DNA of 64,000 nt from Prolixibacteraceae bacterium (GTDB lineage Bacteria; Bacteroidota; Bacteroidia; Bacteroidales; Prolixibacteraceae). The position numbers were made by a program, and so were the translations under genes. The notes below the pieces were generated by a model that searched no databases, had not been told where the DNA came from, and saw only the letters and a list, made by a program, of their open reading frames with translations. This document shows positions 36,150 to 43,444 of the stretch, piece after piece (positions within the stretch are counted from its first letter, which is position 1; each line of letters begins with the position of its first letter). The stretch is from positions 62,001-126,000 of the forward strand of contig JAQUIJ010000009.1 in NCBI GenBank assembly GCA_028683385.1, read 5' to 3'.

Positions 36150-36833
36150 TTAAAAAATGAAGAATCTCCGACCTTCTTTAGGTTGAGTTCCGCTCTTATT
36201 TGGTTTTAATTTATTGATGATATCGAGCAAAGTTCCTTTGATTGCCCAGCCACCATTCTGTTTTTTTTCTTCGGGTTTCTTAGCCTGTTCCCATGCCGGA
36301 TCGAATAGCATTCCGGTACAAAGACATTTGCTTCTGCCTGTGCGTTCCAGAATATCATGATTCACGCAACTTTTGCATCCATTCCAGAAAACATCATCGT
36401 CTGTCAATTCCGAAAAAGTAACCGGACGGTAGCCCAATTCATGATTGATTTTCATTACGGCCAAGCCGGTAGTCAAACCAAAGATTTTGGAATTGGGGTA
36501 TAACTTTCTTGAAAGAGAAAATGCTTTACGTTTGATCTCAGTTGCAAGTCCGATTCCTCGGAATTCTTTCACGACGATCAACCCGGAGTTGGCCACAAAG
36601 CTTTTGGCGCCCCAGGTTTCTACGTAACAGAATCCGGCAAAAGTTTCGCCGTTTTCGAGAGCAATAATCGCCTTGCCCTGAAGCATTTTGTCGGCAATGT
36701 ATTCGTGTGTACGACGGGCAATACCGGTTCCGCGCTCTTTTGAAGCAATGTCGATGGCATCGTTCACCTCATCAACATATTTTAGGTGCTCTTCAGTAGC
36801 CACGAAAATTTGAATATTTTTTAAATCTTTCAT
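36150..36833 (-). CDS. GNAT-family N-acyltransferase, probable N-acylglutamate (succinyl) synthase
   Basis: 227 residues. The GNAT core shows KAIIALENGETFAGFCYVE, the acyl-CoA motif A VVKEFRGIGLATEIKRKAF and FGLTTGLAVMKINHELGY. A Cys-rich tail, GCKSCVNHDILERTGRSKCLCTGM, may bind a metal. The characteristic ERGTGIARRTHEYIADKM matches what I remember of Bacteroides proteins located beside argG and shown by genetics to supply the first step of arginine synthesis. It would transfer succinyl (or acetyl) from CoA to glutamate. No classical argA or argJ is in the window, which supports this role. Confidence 0.8.
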   Translation of the reverse strand: MKDLKNIQIFVATEEHLKYVDEVNDAIDIASKERGTGIARRTHEYIADKMLQGKAIIALENGETFAGFCYVETWGAKSFVANSGLIVVKEFRGIGLATEIKRKAFSLSRKLYPNSKIFGLTTGLAVMKINHELGYRPVTFSELTDDDVFWNGCKSCVNHDILERTGRSKCLCTGMLFDPAWEQAKKPEEKKQNGGWAIKGTLLDIINKLKPNKSGTQPKEGRRFFIF

Positions 36834-36937
36834 TTTTAATTAATCTCTTTTGATCGTTATTTCATTTCCGTCCGAAATCCAACTGTCACTCTTATTCTCG
36901 CTTTCTTGCGGACGGCTTTTCTTTTTTGTTTTCATGA

Positions 36938-36958
36938 CCGTCTGCTAAAGCCAGACGG
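36938..36958. repeat. Hairpin in the gap between argR and the GNAT gene
   Basis: CCGTCTG (36938-36944) pairs with CAGACGG (36952-36958) within a 191-bp gap (36834-37024) that otherwise shows no gene. There is no T tract on the minus strand, so read-through into the arg genes is expected. Confidence 0.4.
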
Positions 36959-37024
36959 CAAAGGATATTGTCTCATTTCAAAATTGCAATCTGTTTGCCA
37001 ACTGAGACTGAATACTGATCACTT

Positions 37025-37507
37025 TTATCCCAGTTTATCTTCCAGTTTTGGCATAATCAATATCAGACTGTTGATCATGTCGCTTTGCGTAACTCCTTCG
37101 CGCATGATGAGCAGTATGGTATCATCGCCGGCAATGGTTCCTATGATTTCGTATGGCTCGGCATTGTCAATAACAACAGCAATACTACTAGCGTAACCAG
37201 GCATTGTTTTTATTACCGCCATATTTCCTGAGAACTGTATATCACGAAACCCGTCGGCCAAAAAATTCATGCGCGAATTTTCACGTTGATTTTCGGTATT
37301 TGCACCTTCTGGAATAACATATACATAACCCAAAGCTTGATCGGAAACTTTTGCAACTTTCAAAATTTTTAAATCACGCGATAAGGTTGCCTGTGTCAAT
37401 TCATAACCCTGATCTTTCATGATGTGCAAAAGCTCATCCTGACTGCTAATCCGGCCACCGAGAATTGCCTGTTTAATGGCAAGCTGTCTTTTTGTGCGAT
37501 TCTTCAT
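37025..37507 (-). CDS. argR: Arginine repressor ArgR
   Basis: 160 residues. N-terminal winged helix (about 1-70: AIKQAILGGRISSQDELLHIM, TQATLSRDLKILKVAK, the latter with the recognition SR pair) and C-terminal arginine-binding/oligomerisation domain (about 85-160: GYASSIAVVIDNAEPYEIIG, TIAGDDTILLIMREG). With arginine it binds ARG boxes and represses. It is the first gene of the minus-strand operon and is divergent from carA, so it can control both sides of the 243-bp gap. Confidence 0.94.
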   Translation of the reverse strand: MKNRTKRQLAIKQAILGGRISSQDELLHIMKDQGYELTQATLSRDLKILKVAKVSDQALGYVYVIPEGANTENQRENSRMNFLADGFRDIQFSGNMAVIKTMPGYASSIAVVIDNAEPYEIIGTIAGDDTILLIMREGVTQSDMINSLILIMPKLEDKLG

Positions 37508-37530
37508 TTTGAATATTTATACATTTCTGG

Positions 37531-37550
37531 TGCAAAAATATGCAAAAATA
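37531..37550. promoter_or_regulatory. Tandem 10-bp repeat, candidate ArgR operator
   Basis: TGCAAAAATA occurs twice without a gap (37531-37540, 37541-37550), 24 bp upstream of the argR start and followed by TTAATTGCAA. Read on the minus strand it gives TTTTTGCATATTTTTGCA, similar in length and base pattern to ARG boxes. Autoregulation of argR and control of carAB are inferred. Confidence 0.45.
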
Positions 37551-37584
37551 TTAATTGCAAGCTTTTTTTTCAGAAAATAATATC

Positions 37585-37592
37585 TATTTTTG
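37585..37592 (+). promoter_or_regulatory. Candidate -7 element of carAB
   Basis: TATTTTTG matches the Bacteroidota -7 consensus TAnnTTTG. A properly spaced -33 TTG is not evident. If used, it gives a leader of about 150 nt that includes the hairpin terminator at 37692-37731. Confidence 0.35.
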
Positions 37593-37691
37593 TGGCAGAA
37601 TTAAAACACACAAACGAATTGAAACTTGAAAAGTATCGGGTTGAAAATCCGAAGATACATAGGAAAGAAGTTTGTTTACAAAATAACAACC

Positions 37692-37731
37692 ATGCGTTTG
37701 CCCTACAGCCGTAGCCAAACGCATTTTTTTT
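37692..37731 (+). terminator. Intrinsic terminator in the carA leader (candidate attenuator)
   Basis: Nine perfect pairs (37692-37700 with 37716-37724) and four inner pairs (37703-37706 with 37711-37714) around an AGCC loop, followed by eight T (37724-37731). It sits only 19 bp before carA with no upstream gene on this strand, which is the position of a transcription attenuator. Confidence 0.7.
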
Positions 37732-37733
37732 AA
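37692..37733 (+). CDS. Candidate 13-codon leader peptide overlapping the carA terminator
   Basis: ATG-CGT-TTG-CCC-TAC-AGC-CGT-AGC-CAA-ACG-CAT-TTT-TTT-TAA reads MRLPYSRSQTHFF. The ORF spans the whole terminator hairpin and its T tract, and includes two Arg codons. No Shine-Dalgarno is seen, but the upstream region is A-rich, as is common in this phylum. Translation through it would open the terminator. It may also be chance. Confidence 0.25.
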   Translation: MRLPYSRSQTHFF

Positions 37734-37750
37734 TATTTAGCATTGCAACG

Positions 37751-38842
37751 ATGACACAACTTAGAAAAGTCAGATTGATTCTTGAAGACGGGACAACTTT
37801 TGAAGGAAAGTCGTTCGGATATGAAAAGTCAGTAGCCGGAGAAGTCGTTTTTTACACCGCTATGACCGGTTATCCGGAAAGTTTAACAGATCCTTCATAT
37901 ACGGGCCAGATCCTTGTCTCAACCTTCCCGTTGATTGGAAATTATGGTGTGCCAAGTGACTCGAAAGACGAAAATATGTACGAATTTTATGAATCGGACA
38001 AGATTCACATTACGGGTTTAATTGTTTCGGATTATTCGTTTGAATATAGCCACTGGAACGCCATTAAGAGTCTGGGCGATTGGCTGAAAGAGCAAAAAGT
38101 GCCTGGATTATTTGGAATTGATACCCGTGCGTTGACCAAAATTATCCGTGTAAAAGGTTCATTGCTTGGTAAAATTGAGTTCGACGATGAGGTGATCGAT
38201 TTTTATGATCCGAATCAGGAAAACCTTGTTGCCATTGCCAGCACCGATAAAGTTGAAGTATTTGGAAATGGAGAACACAGAATCGTTTTAGTTGACTGCG
38301 GTGTAAAATACAATATCATTCGCTGTTTGATCAAGCGAAATGCAACTGTAATCGTTGTGCCTTGGGATTACGATTTCAACAACGAAGATTTTGACGGTAT
38401 CTTTCTTTCGAATGGCCCTGGCGACCCGGCTTTGTGCGATGCAACGGTTGCAAACATTCGTAAAACGATGGATGCCGAAAAGCCAATCATGGGAATTTGT
38501 TTAGGAAATCAATTGCTGGCACGTGCTGCCGGAGCTGAAACTTATAAACTTAAATTTGGTCACCGAAGCCACAACCAACCGGTATTGTTGCAGGGAACCG
38601 ACCGTTGTTTTATCACTTCGCAGAATCATGGTTTCGCGGTCGATACCAAAACTTTGCCTGAAGATTGGGAACCCTTGTTTACCAACGTAAACGACCAAAC
38701 CAATGAAGGGATACGCCACAAAACCAAACCATTCTTCTCGACTCAGTTCCACCCCGAAGCTGCCAGCGGACCGGTTGATACAGAGTTTTTGTTCGACGAT
38801 TTCATGAATAATGTGATCGAATATAAAAAGACGAAGAAGTAA
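37751..38842 (+). CDS. carA: Carbamoyl-phosphate synthase small subunit (glutamine amidotransferase)
   Basis: 363 residues. The N-terminal CPSase small-chain domain (LILEDGTTFEGKSFGYEKSVAGEVVFYT, MTGYPESLTDPSYTGQILV) is followed by a class I amidotransferase domain with catalytic C250 (GICLGNQLLA), KFGHRSHNQPV and the His/Glu pair in TQFHPEAASGP. It supplies ammonia from glutamine to CarB for arginine and pyrimidine synthesis. It is divergent from argR and lies 82 bp upstream of carB. Confidence 0.97.
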   Translation: MTQLRKVRLILEDGTTFEGKSFGYEKSVAGEVVFYTAMTGYPESLTDPSYTGQILVSTFPLIGNYGVPSDSKDENMYEFYESDKIHITGLIVSDYSFEYSHWNAIKSLGDWLKEQKVPGLFGIDTRALTKIIRVKGSLLGKIEFDDEVIDFYDPNQENLVAIASTDKVEVFGNGEHRIVLVDCGVKYNIIRCLIKRNATVIVVPWDYDFNNEDFDGIFLSNGPGDPALCDATVANIRKTMDAEKPIMGICLGNQLLARAAGAETYKLKFGHRSHNQPVLLQGTDRCFITSQNHGFAVDTKTLPEDWEPLFTNVNDQTNEGIRHKTKPFFSTQFHPEAASGPVDTEFLFDDFMNNVIEYKKTKK

Positions 38843-38923
38843 AAAAGTAGGAAGTCCGGAGTCCGAAGACTGGAGACCGGATAACCTGAAACTTGAAATT
38901 TGGAACTTGAAACTTTTCGAAAC
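38843..38923. repeat. Repeat-like carA-carB spacer
   Basis: It contains tandem related words (GGAGTCCGAAGACTGGAGACC, and CCTGAAACTTGAAA followed by GGAACTTGAAACTT). The 14-nt CCTGAAACTTGAAA (38885-38898) recurs exactly, inverted, at 8519-8532 before SusC, so this is a dispersed intergenic repeat family. Confidence 0.5.
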
Positions 38924-41900
38924 ATGATAAATAAAGACATTAAAAAAGTAATCGTACTGGGTTCTGGGGCGCTGAAAATTGGTGAGGCTGGTGAGTTCGA
39001 CTATTCCGGGTCTCAGGCACTGAAAGCACTGAAAGAAGAAGGTGTAGAGACCATCCTGATCAATCCGAATATTGCGACCATCCAGACTTCGGAAGACATT
39101 GCCGACCGGATTTATTTCCTTCCGGTGACCCCATTCTTTGTGGAACAGGTTATTGTAAAAGAAAAACCTGACGGTATTCTGCTGGCTTTTGGTGGACAAA
39201 CTGCGCTGAATTGCGGCGTCGCACTTTTTAAAGGTGGAATTCTGGAAAAATACAATGTGAAGGTGGTAGGAACTCCGGTGCAATCGATTATTGATACCGA
39301 AGACCGTGAAATTTTTGCCGGAAAACTTGCTGAAATAGACGTAAAAACTCCGCGAAGCATTGCTTGTGTCAACATGCAGGAAGCTTACGAAGCGGTTAAG
39401 ACGGTAGGTTATCCAATTATTATCCGCGCTGCATATACATTGGGCGGATTGGGTAGCGGATTCTGTGCCAACGACGAAGAACTGGAAGCGCTGGCATCCA
39501 AAGCCTTCACTTATTCGCCACAGATATTGGTCGAAGAATCGATCAAAGGATGGAAAGAGGTTGAATACGAAGTGGTTCGCGACCGTTTCAACAACTGTAT
39601 CACTGTTTGTAACATGGAAAACTTCGATCCGCTTGGAATTCACACTGGCGAAAGTATCGTGGTTGCCCCATCGCAAACACTTTCAAACTCTGAATATCAC
39701 AAACTGCGTGCATTGGCCATCAAGATTATCCGTCACATCGGAATTGTGGGCGAGTGTAACGTACAATACGCACTCGATCCGAATTCGGAAGATTACCGCG
39801 TAATCGAGGTAAATGCCCGTCTGTCGCGCTCTTCTGCGTTGGCATCAAAAGCAACCGGTTATCCGTTGGCTTTTGTGGCTGCCAAATTGGGTCTGGGCTA
39901 CGGATTACACCAATTGAACAATCAGGTAACCAAAGTGACTACGGCCGCTTTCGAACCTGCACTCGATTATATCGTTTGTAAAATCCCCCGCTGGGATTTG
40001 AATAAATTCTCAGGAGTATCGAAAAATCTGGGAAGCTCGATGAAATCAGTTGGCGAAATTATGTCGATTGGCCGTTCGTTCGAAGAAGCCATCCAGAAAG
40101 GCATCCGCATGGTTGGAATTGGAATGCACGGTTTTGTTGCTAATAAAGAAGAAATCACCATCGAGCAGATTGATGAAGAATTGAGCAACCCAACCGACCG
40201 ACGCATTTTTGCAATTGCCGAGGCTTTCAATAAAGGGTATTCGGTGGATGATATTTATGAGAAAACCAAGATCGACCGTTGGTTCCTGCAAAAATTACAG
40301 AACATTCATGTCACAAAAAATAAACTTGAAGCGGTAAATTCACTTCCATCGTTGGACGATTCGCTGTTGCTTCAGGCTAAAAAAGAAGGATATTCCGATT
40401 TCCAGATTGCCCGTTTGGTGCTGAAGTCATCGAACAAAGCCATTAACGAGGATTTGCTTACGGTACGCGACTGGCGTAAAAGCAAAAACATTCTGCCTTC
40501 TGTTAAACAGATTGATACACTTGCAGGTGAATATCCGGCACAAACCAATTACCTGTACCTGACTTACAACGGCAACGAACACGATGTGGAGTTTCAGCAC
40601 GACGACAAATCGGTGATCGTTTTGGGTTCTGGGGCATATCGCATCGGAAGTTCGGTTGAGTTTGACTGGTGTAGCGTGAATGCGATTACAACCATTCACA
40701 AGGAAGGCTACCGTTCAATCATGATCAACTACAATCCGGAGACTGTAAGTACCGATTACGATACCTGCGACCGACTGTATTTTGATGAGCTTACTTTTGA
40801 ACGTGTAATGGATATTGTTGATCTGGAAGCGCCAAAAGGTTTGGTTCTCTCGATGGGGGGTCAGATTCCGAATAACCTGGCCATGAAATTGCATCGGCAA
40901 AATGTGCCAATTTTGGGAACTTCTCCTTTAAATATCGACCGTGCCGAAGATCGCCAGAAGTTTAGTTCTTTATGCGATAAAATTGGCATCGATCAGCCGC
41001 GCTGGTCGGAATTAACGAGCATCGAAGACATCTATAAGTTTGTTGATGAAGTAGGTTTCCCGGTTCTGATTCGTCCATCGTATGTGCTTTCAGGAGCAGC
41101 TATGAACGTGGTGTCGAATAAAGATCAGTTGCAGCATTTTCTGACTTTGGCAGCTAATGTATCGAAAGAACATCCGGTGGTTGTTTCTGAATTTATTGAA
41201 CAAGCGAAGGAAATAGAGATTGACGCGGTTGCTAAAAATGGAGAAGTGGTAGCTTATGCGATTTCGGAGCACGTTGAGTTTGCCGGGGTTCACTCGGGTG
41301 ATGCAACAATCGTTTTCCCTCCACAGAAATTGTATGTTGAAACTATCCGCCGGATTAAGAAGATTGCTCGTCAAATTGCGAAAGAACTCAATATTACCGG
41401 GCCTTTCAATATGCAGTTGCTGGCAAAGGATAACGACATTAAAGTGATTGAATGTAACCTTCGGGCATCGCGTAGTTTCCCGTTTGTGTCGAAGGTAATG
41501 AAATACAACCTGATTGAAATTGCGACTCAGGTGATGCTTGACGCTCCGTTTCAGTCTCCGGATAAATCGTTGTTCGAACTGGACTATGTCGGCGTGAAAG
41601 CTGCTCAGTTCTCGTTTGCCCGTTTGCTGAATGCCGACCCGGTTCTGGGTGTTGACATGTCATCAACTGGCGAAGTGGGCTGTATAGGCGAAAACTTCTA
41701 CGAAGCCATCCTGAAATCGATGCTTTCGGTGGGATATTCTATTCCGAAGAAAAATATCTTGATTTCTTCCGGCGAAACCCGCTCGAAAATCGAATTGTTG
41801 AGCAGCGCCAGAATGCTGTCTGAACGTGGTTTTAACCTTTATGCGACCGGTGGAACACAGCAGTTTTTGGCTGATAACGGTGTTGCATCAACCCGTTTGT

Positions 41901-42157
41901 ACTGGCCCGATGAAACCGACAAACATCCGAATACGCTGGAATACATCAAGGAAAAGAAGATTGATTTGGTCATCAATATTCCGAAAGATCATACTACCCG
42001 TGAAATTACCAACGGATATACCATTCGCCGCAGTGCGATTGATTACAGCATTCCACTGATCACCAATGCCCGTGTTGCCAGCGCGTTTATTTATGCTTTC
42101 TGCAAATACGGAATTGAAGATTTGACCATCAAAAGCTGGGACGAATACAAAGATTAA
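38924..42157 (+). CDS. carB: Carbamoyl-phosphate synthase large subunit
   Basis: 1077 residues from the ATG at 38924, the usual length. The frame extends to a TTG at 38900 inside the repeat spacer, which is rejected. Two homologous synthetase halves start with KKVIVLGSGALKIGEAGEFD (residue about 5) and KSVIVLGSGAYRIGSSVEFD (about 560); ATP-grasp motifs include LLAFGGQTALNCGV, EVNARLSRSSALASKATGYP and ECNLRASRSFPFVSK. The C-terminal MGS-like allosteric domain (about 945-1077) has LYATGGTQQFL. It makes carbamoyl phosphate used by ArgF' and by pyrimidine synthesis. Confidence 0.97.
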   Translation: MINKDIKKVIVLGSGALKIGEAGEFDYSGSQALKALKEEGVETILINPNIATIQTSEDIADRIYFLPVTPFFVEQVIVKEKPDGILLAFGGQTALNCGVALFKGGILEKYNVKVVGTPVQSIIDTEDREIFAGKLAEIDVKTPRSIACVNMQEAYEAVKTVGYPIIIRAAYTLGGLGSGFCANDEELEALASKAFTYSPQILVEESIKGWKEVEYEVVRDRFNNCITVCNMENFDPLGIHTGESIVVAPSQTLSNSEYHKLRALAIKIIRHIGIVGECNVQYALDPNSEDYRVIEVNARLSRSSALASKATGYPLAFVAAKLGLGYGLHQLNNQVTKVTTAAFEPALDYIVCKIPRWDLNKFSGVSKNLGSSMKSVGEIMSIGRSFEEAIQKGIRMVGIGMHGFVANKEEITIEQIDEELSNPTDRRIFAIAEAFNKGYSVDDIYEKTKIDRWFLQKLQNIHVTKNKLEAVNSLPSLDDSLLLQAKKEGYSDFQIARLVLKSSNKAINEDLLTVRDWRKSKNILPSVKQIDTLAGEYPAQTNYLYLTYNGNEHDVEFQHDDKSVIVLGSGAYRIGSSVEFDWCSVNAITTIHKEGYRSIMINYNPETVSTDYDTCDRLYFDELTFERVMDIVDLEAPKGLVLSMGGQIPNNLAMKLHRQNVPILGTSPLNIDRAEDRQKFSSLCDKIGIDQPRWSELTSIEDIYKFVDEVGFPVLIRPSYVLSGAAMNVVSNKDQLQHFLTLAANVSKEHPVVVSEFIEQAKEIEIDAVAKNGEVVAYAISEHVEFAGVHSGDATIVFPPQKLYVETIRRIKKIARQIAKELNITGPFNMQLLAKDNDIKVIECNLRASRSFPFVSKVMKYNLIEIATQVMLDAPFQSPDKSLFELDYVGVKAAQFSFARLLNADPVLGVDMSSTGEVGCIGENFYEAILKSMLSVGYSIPKKNILISSGETRSKIELLSSARMLSERGFNLYATGGTQQFLADNGVASTRLYWPDETDKHPNTLEYIKEKKIDLVINIPKDHTTREITNGYTIRRSAIDYSIPLITNARVASAFIYAFCKYGIEDLTIKSWDEYKD

Positions 42158-42162
42158 TCATT

Positions 42163-42190
42163 GTATAGACGCGATGCATCGCGTCTATAC
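42163..42190. repeat. Perfect 28-bp palindrome after carB
   Basis: GTATAGACGCGATG (42163-42176) is immediately followed by its exact reverse complement (42177-42190). A degenerate relative (GTAGAGACATTGC, then GCAATGCCTATGT) lies at 46487-46513. Both stand directly upstream of a GTCATCCTGAA-type hairpin. Confidence 0.7.
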
Positions 42191-42201
42191 CCAACAAATA
42201 C

Positions 42202-42236
42202 AAAGGTCATCCTGAAAATTCGGGATGACCTTTTTT
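42202..42236 (+). terminator. Terminator of carAB, GTCATCCTGAA-type
   Basis: GGTCATCCTGAA (42205-42216) pairs with TTCGGGATGACC (42219-42230; one wobble) around an AA loop, followed by six T. Related hairpins occur at 44889-44921, 46521-46560 and inside 56803-56937. Confidence 0.85.
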
Positions 42237-42337
42237 CTTTTCACTACCGAAATTAAAAATAGCCTACTGATCACTTGAACTTAAAACTTAAATTATTGTT
42301 TCGTTTAAATCTCTGTGATGACGTTTATTCTATTTTC

Positions 42338-43432
42338 ATGGCCATGGATAAGATTCCCTTTCATATGGTAAATGAGCAGGATAGAGCTTTAATGATGAAA
42401 CTCTATCATGAAGTGAACGAAAAAATTAATTCATTGCCAGAATCACGTTTATTATATTTAAAAATCAAGATTTTTATTTTACCGGTAATATACCTTTCAT
42501 TGTATTTGTCGGCATTAATGCAGAGAGAAAATGTGGTGTTCTTTTATTTTTTGTATGCATTAATGGGATTGATGGTAGTAGTAATTTTCATCAATATAAT
42601 ACACGAGGCTTGTCATGGCAATCTCTTTAAATCCCCCGGATTAAATTCCATAGTCTATTATCTGTTTGATTTTTTAGGTGCTAATAGTTATGTTTGGAGG
42701 CAAAGGCATTTGCTTTTGCATCATCGTTTTCCGAATACCAGCGGCTGGGATGCTGATATAGAGCAAAGAGGTCTTGTGTCGATAAGTTCCAATGATGAAA
42801 CTAGTTATTACCATCGCTTTCAGCATATATATGTATTTCTGATTTATCCCTTATTTTTAATCAACTGGCTCTTTGTTCGTGATTTTCGCGATTTCTTTTC
42901 AGACAAACGAATTATTCGAAAAGTAATTCATATTCCTTTTGTTGAATTTATTAAGTTATTTTTCTTCAAATTATTGTTTCTCTTTATGTTGGTTGGTATT
43001 CCTTGGCTTGTGATAGGTTTTACTTTACTTCAGTCACTCTTTGGAATGGTAATTTTTACCATATCAGGAAGTTTGCTGGCCTTACTGGTGCTATTGACTT
43101 CTCATATTAATGCTACGAATTATTTTCCTGTACCAGAGCCTTCAGGTGAAATTCCATTTTCTTGGTTTCACCTTCAGTTCATTACTACCAATGATATTGA
43201 AAACTCTAATTGGTTTACTCGTAATGTTATGGGCAATTTTAACTTTCACCTGGCCCACCATCTTTTCCCGCGAATAAGTAGTGTATATGCTCCTGAAGTT
43301 ACCAAAGTGGTAAAGGAATTTGCTTTGATCAATCAAATACCTTATCGGTCGTTTCCACTTTCAGTGGCTTTAAAGAAACATTACGAGCTAATCCGCTCAA
43401 AAGCTCTGCAAATTGATGATATTGAACTTTAA
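42338..43432 (+). CDS. Membrane fatty acid desaturase
   Basis: 364 residues from the ATG at 42338 (the open frame begins at a TTG at 42275; ATG 42344 is another option). Three histidine boxes for the di-iron centre are present: HEACH (H89-H93), HLLLHH (H124-H129) and HLAHH (H304-H308). Four hydrophobic segments flank them (about 45-65, 70-88, 190-200 and 220-260). The layout matches acyl-lipid/linoleoyl-CoA-type desaturases, which use oxygen to introduce a double bond in membrane acyl chains. The oxygen requirement suggests that the organism is at least oxygen-tolerant. It is followed by a dipeptidase-like gene 12 bp downstream. Confidence 0.87.
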   Translation: MAMDKIPFHMVNEQDRALMMKLYHEVNEKINSLPESRLLYLKIKIFILPVIYLSLYLSALMQRENVVFFYFLYALMGLMVVVIFINIIHEACHGNLFKSPGLNSIVYYLFDFLGANSYVWRQRHLLLHHRFPNTSGWDADIEQRGLVSISSNDETSYYHRFQHIYVFLIYPLFLINWLFVRDFRDFFSDKRIIRKVIHIPFVEFIKLFFFKLLFLFMLVGIPWLVIGFTLLQSLFGMVIFTISGSLLALLVLLTSHINATNYFPVPEPSGEIPFSWFHLQFITTNDIENSNWFTRNVMGNFNFHLAHHLFPRISSVYAPEVTKVVKEFALINQIPYRSFPLSVALKKHYELIRSKALQIDDIEL

Positions 43433-43444
43433 GCAATATCTCTC

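Noticed and set aside
37424-37714. 96-codon plus-strand frame across argR start and the carA leader
   Set aside because: It starts inside argR on the opposite strand, shows no protein family and runs into the carA terminator.
38501-39676. Long minus-strand open frame (391 codons) opposite carA/carB
   Set aside because: It is antisense to two certain genes, has a composition typical of a shadow frame and no recognisable domain.
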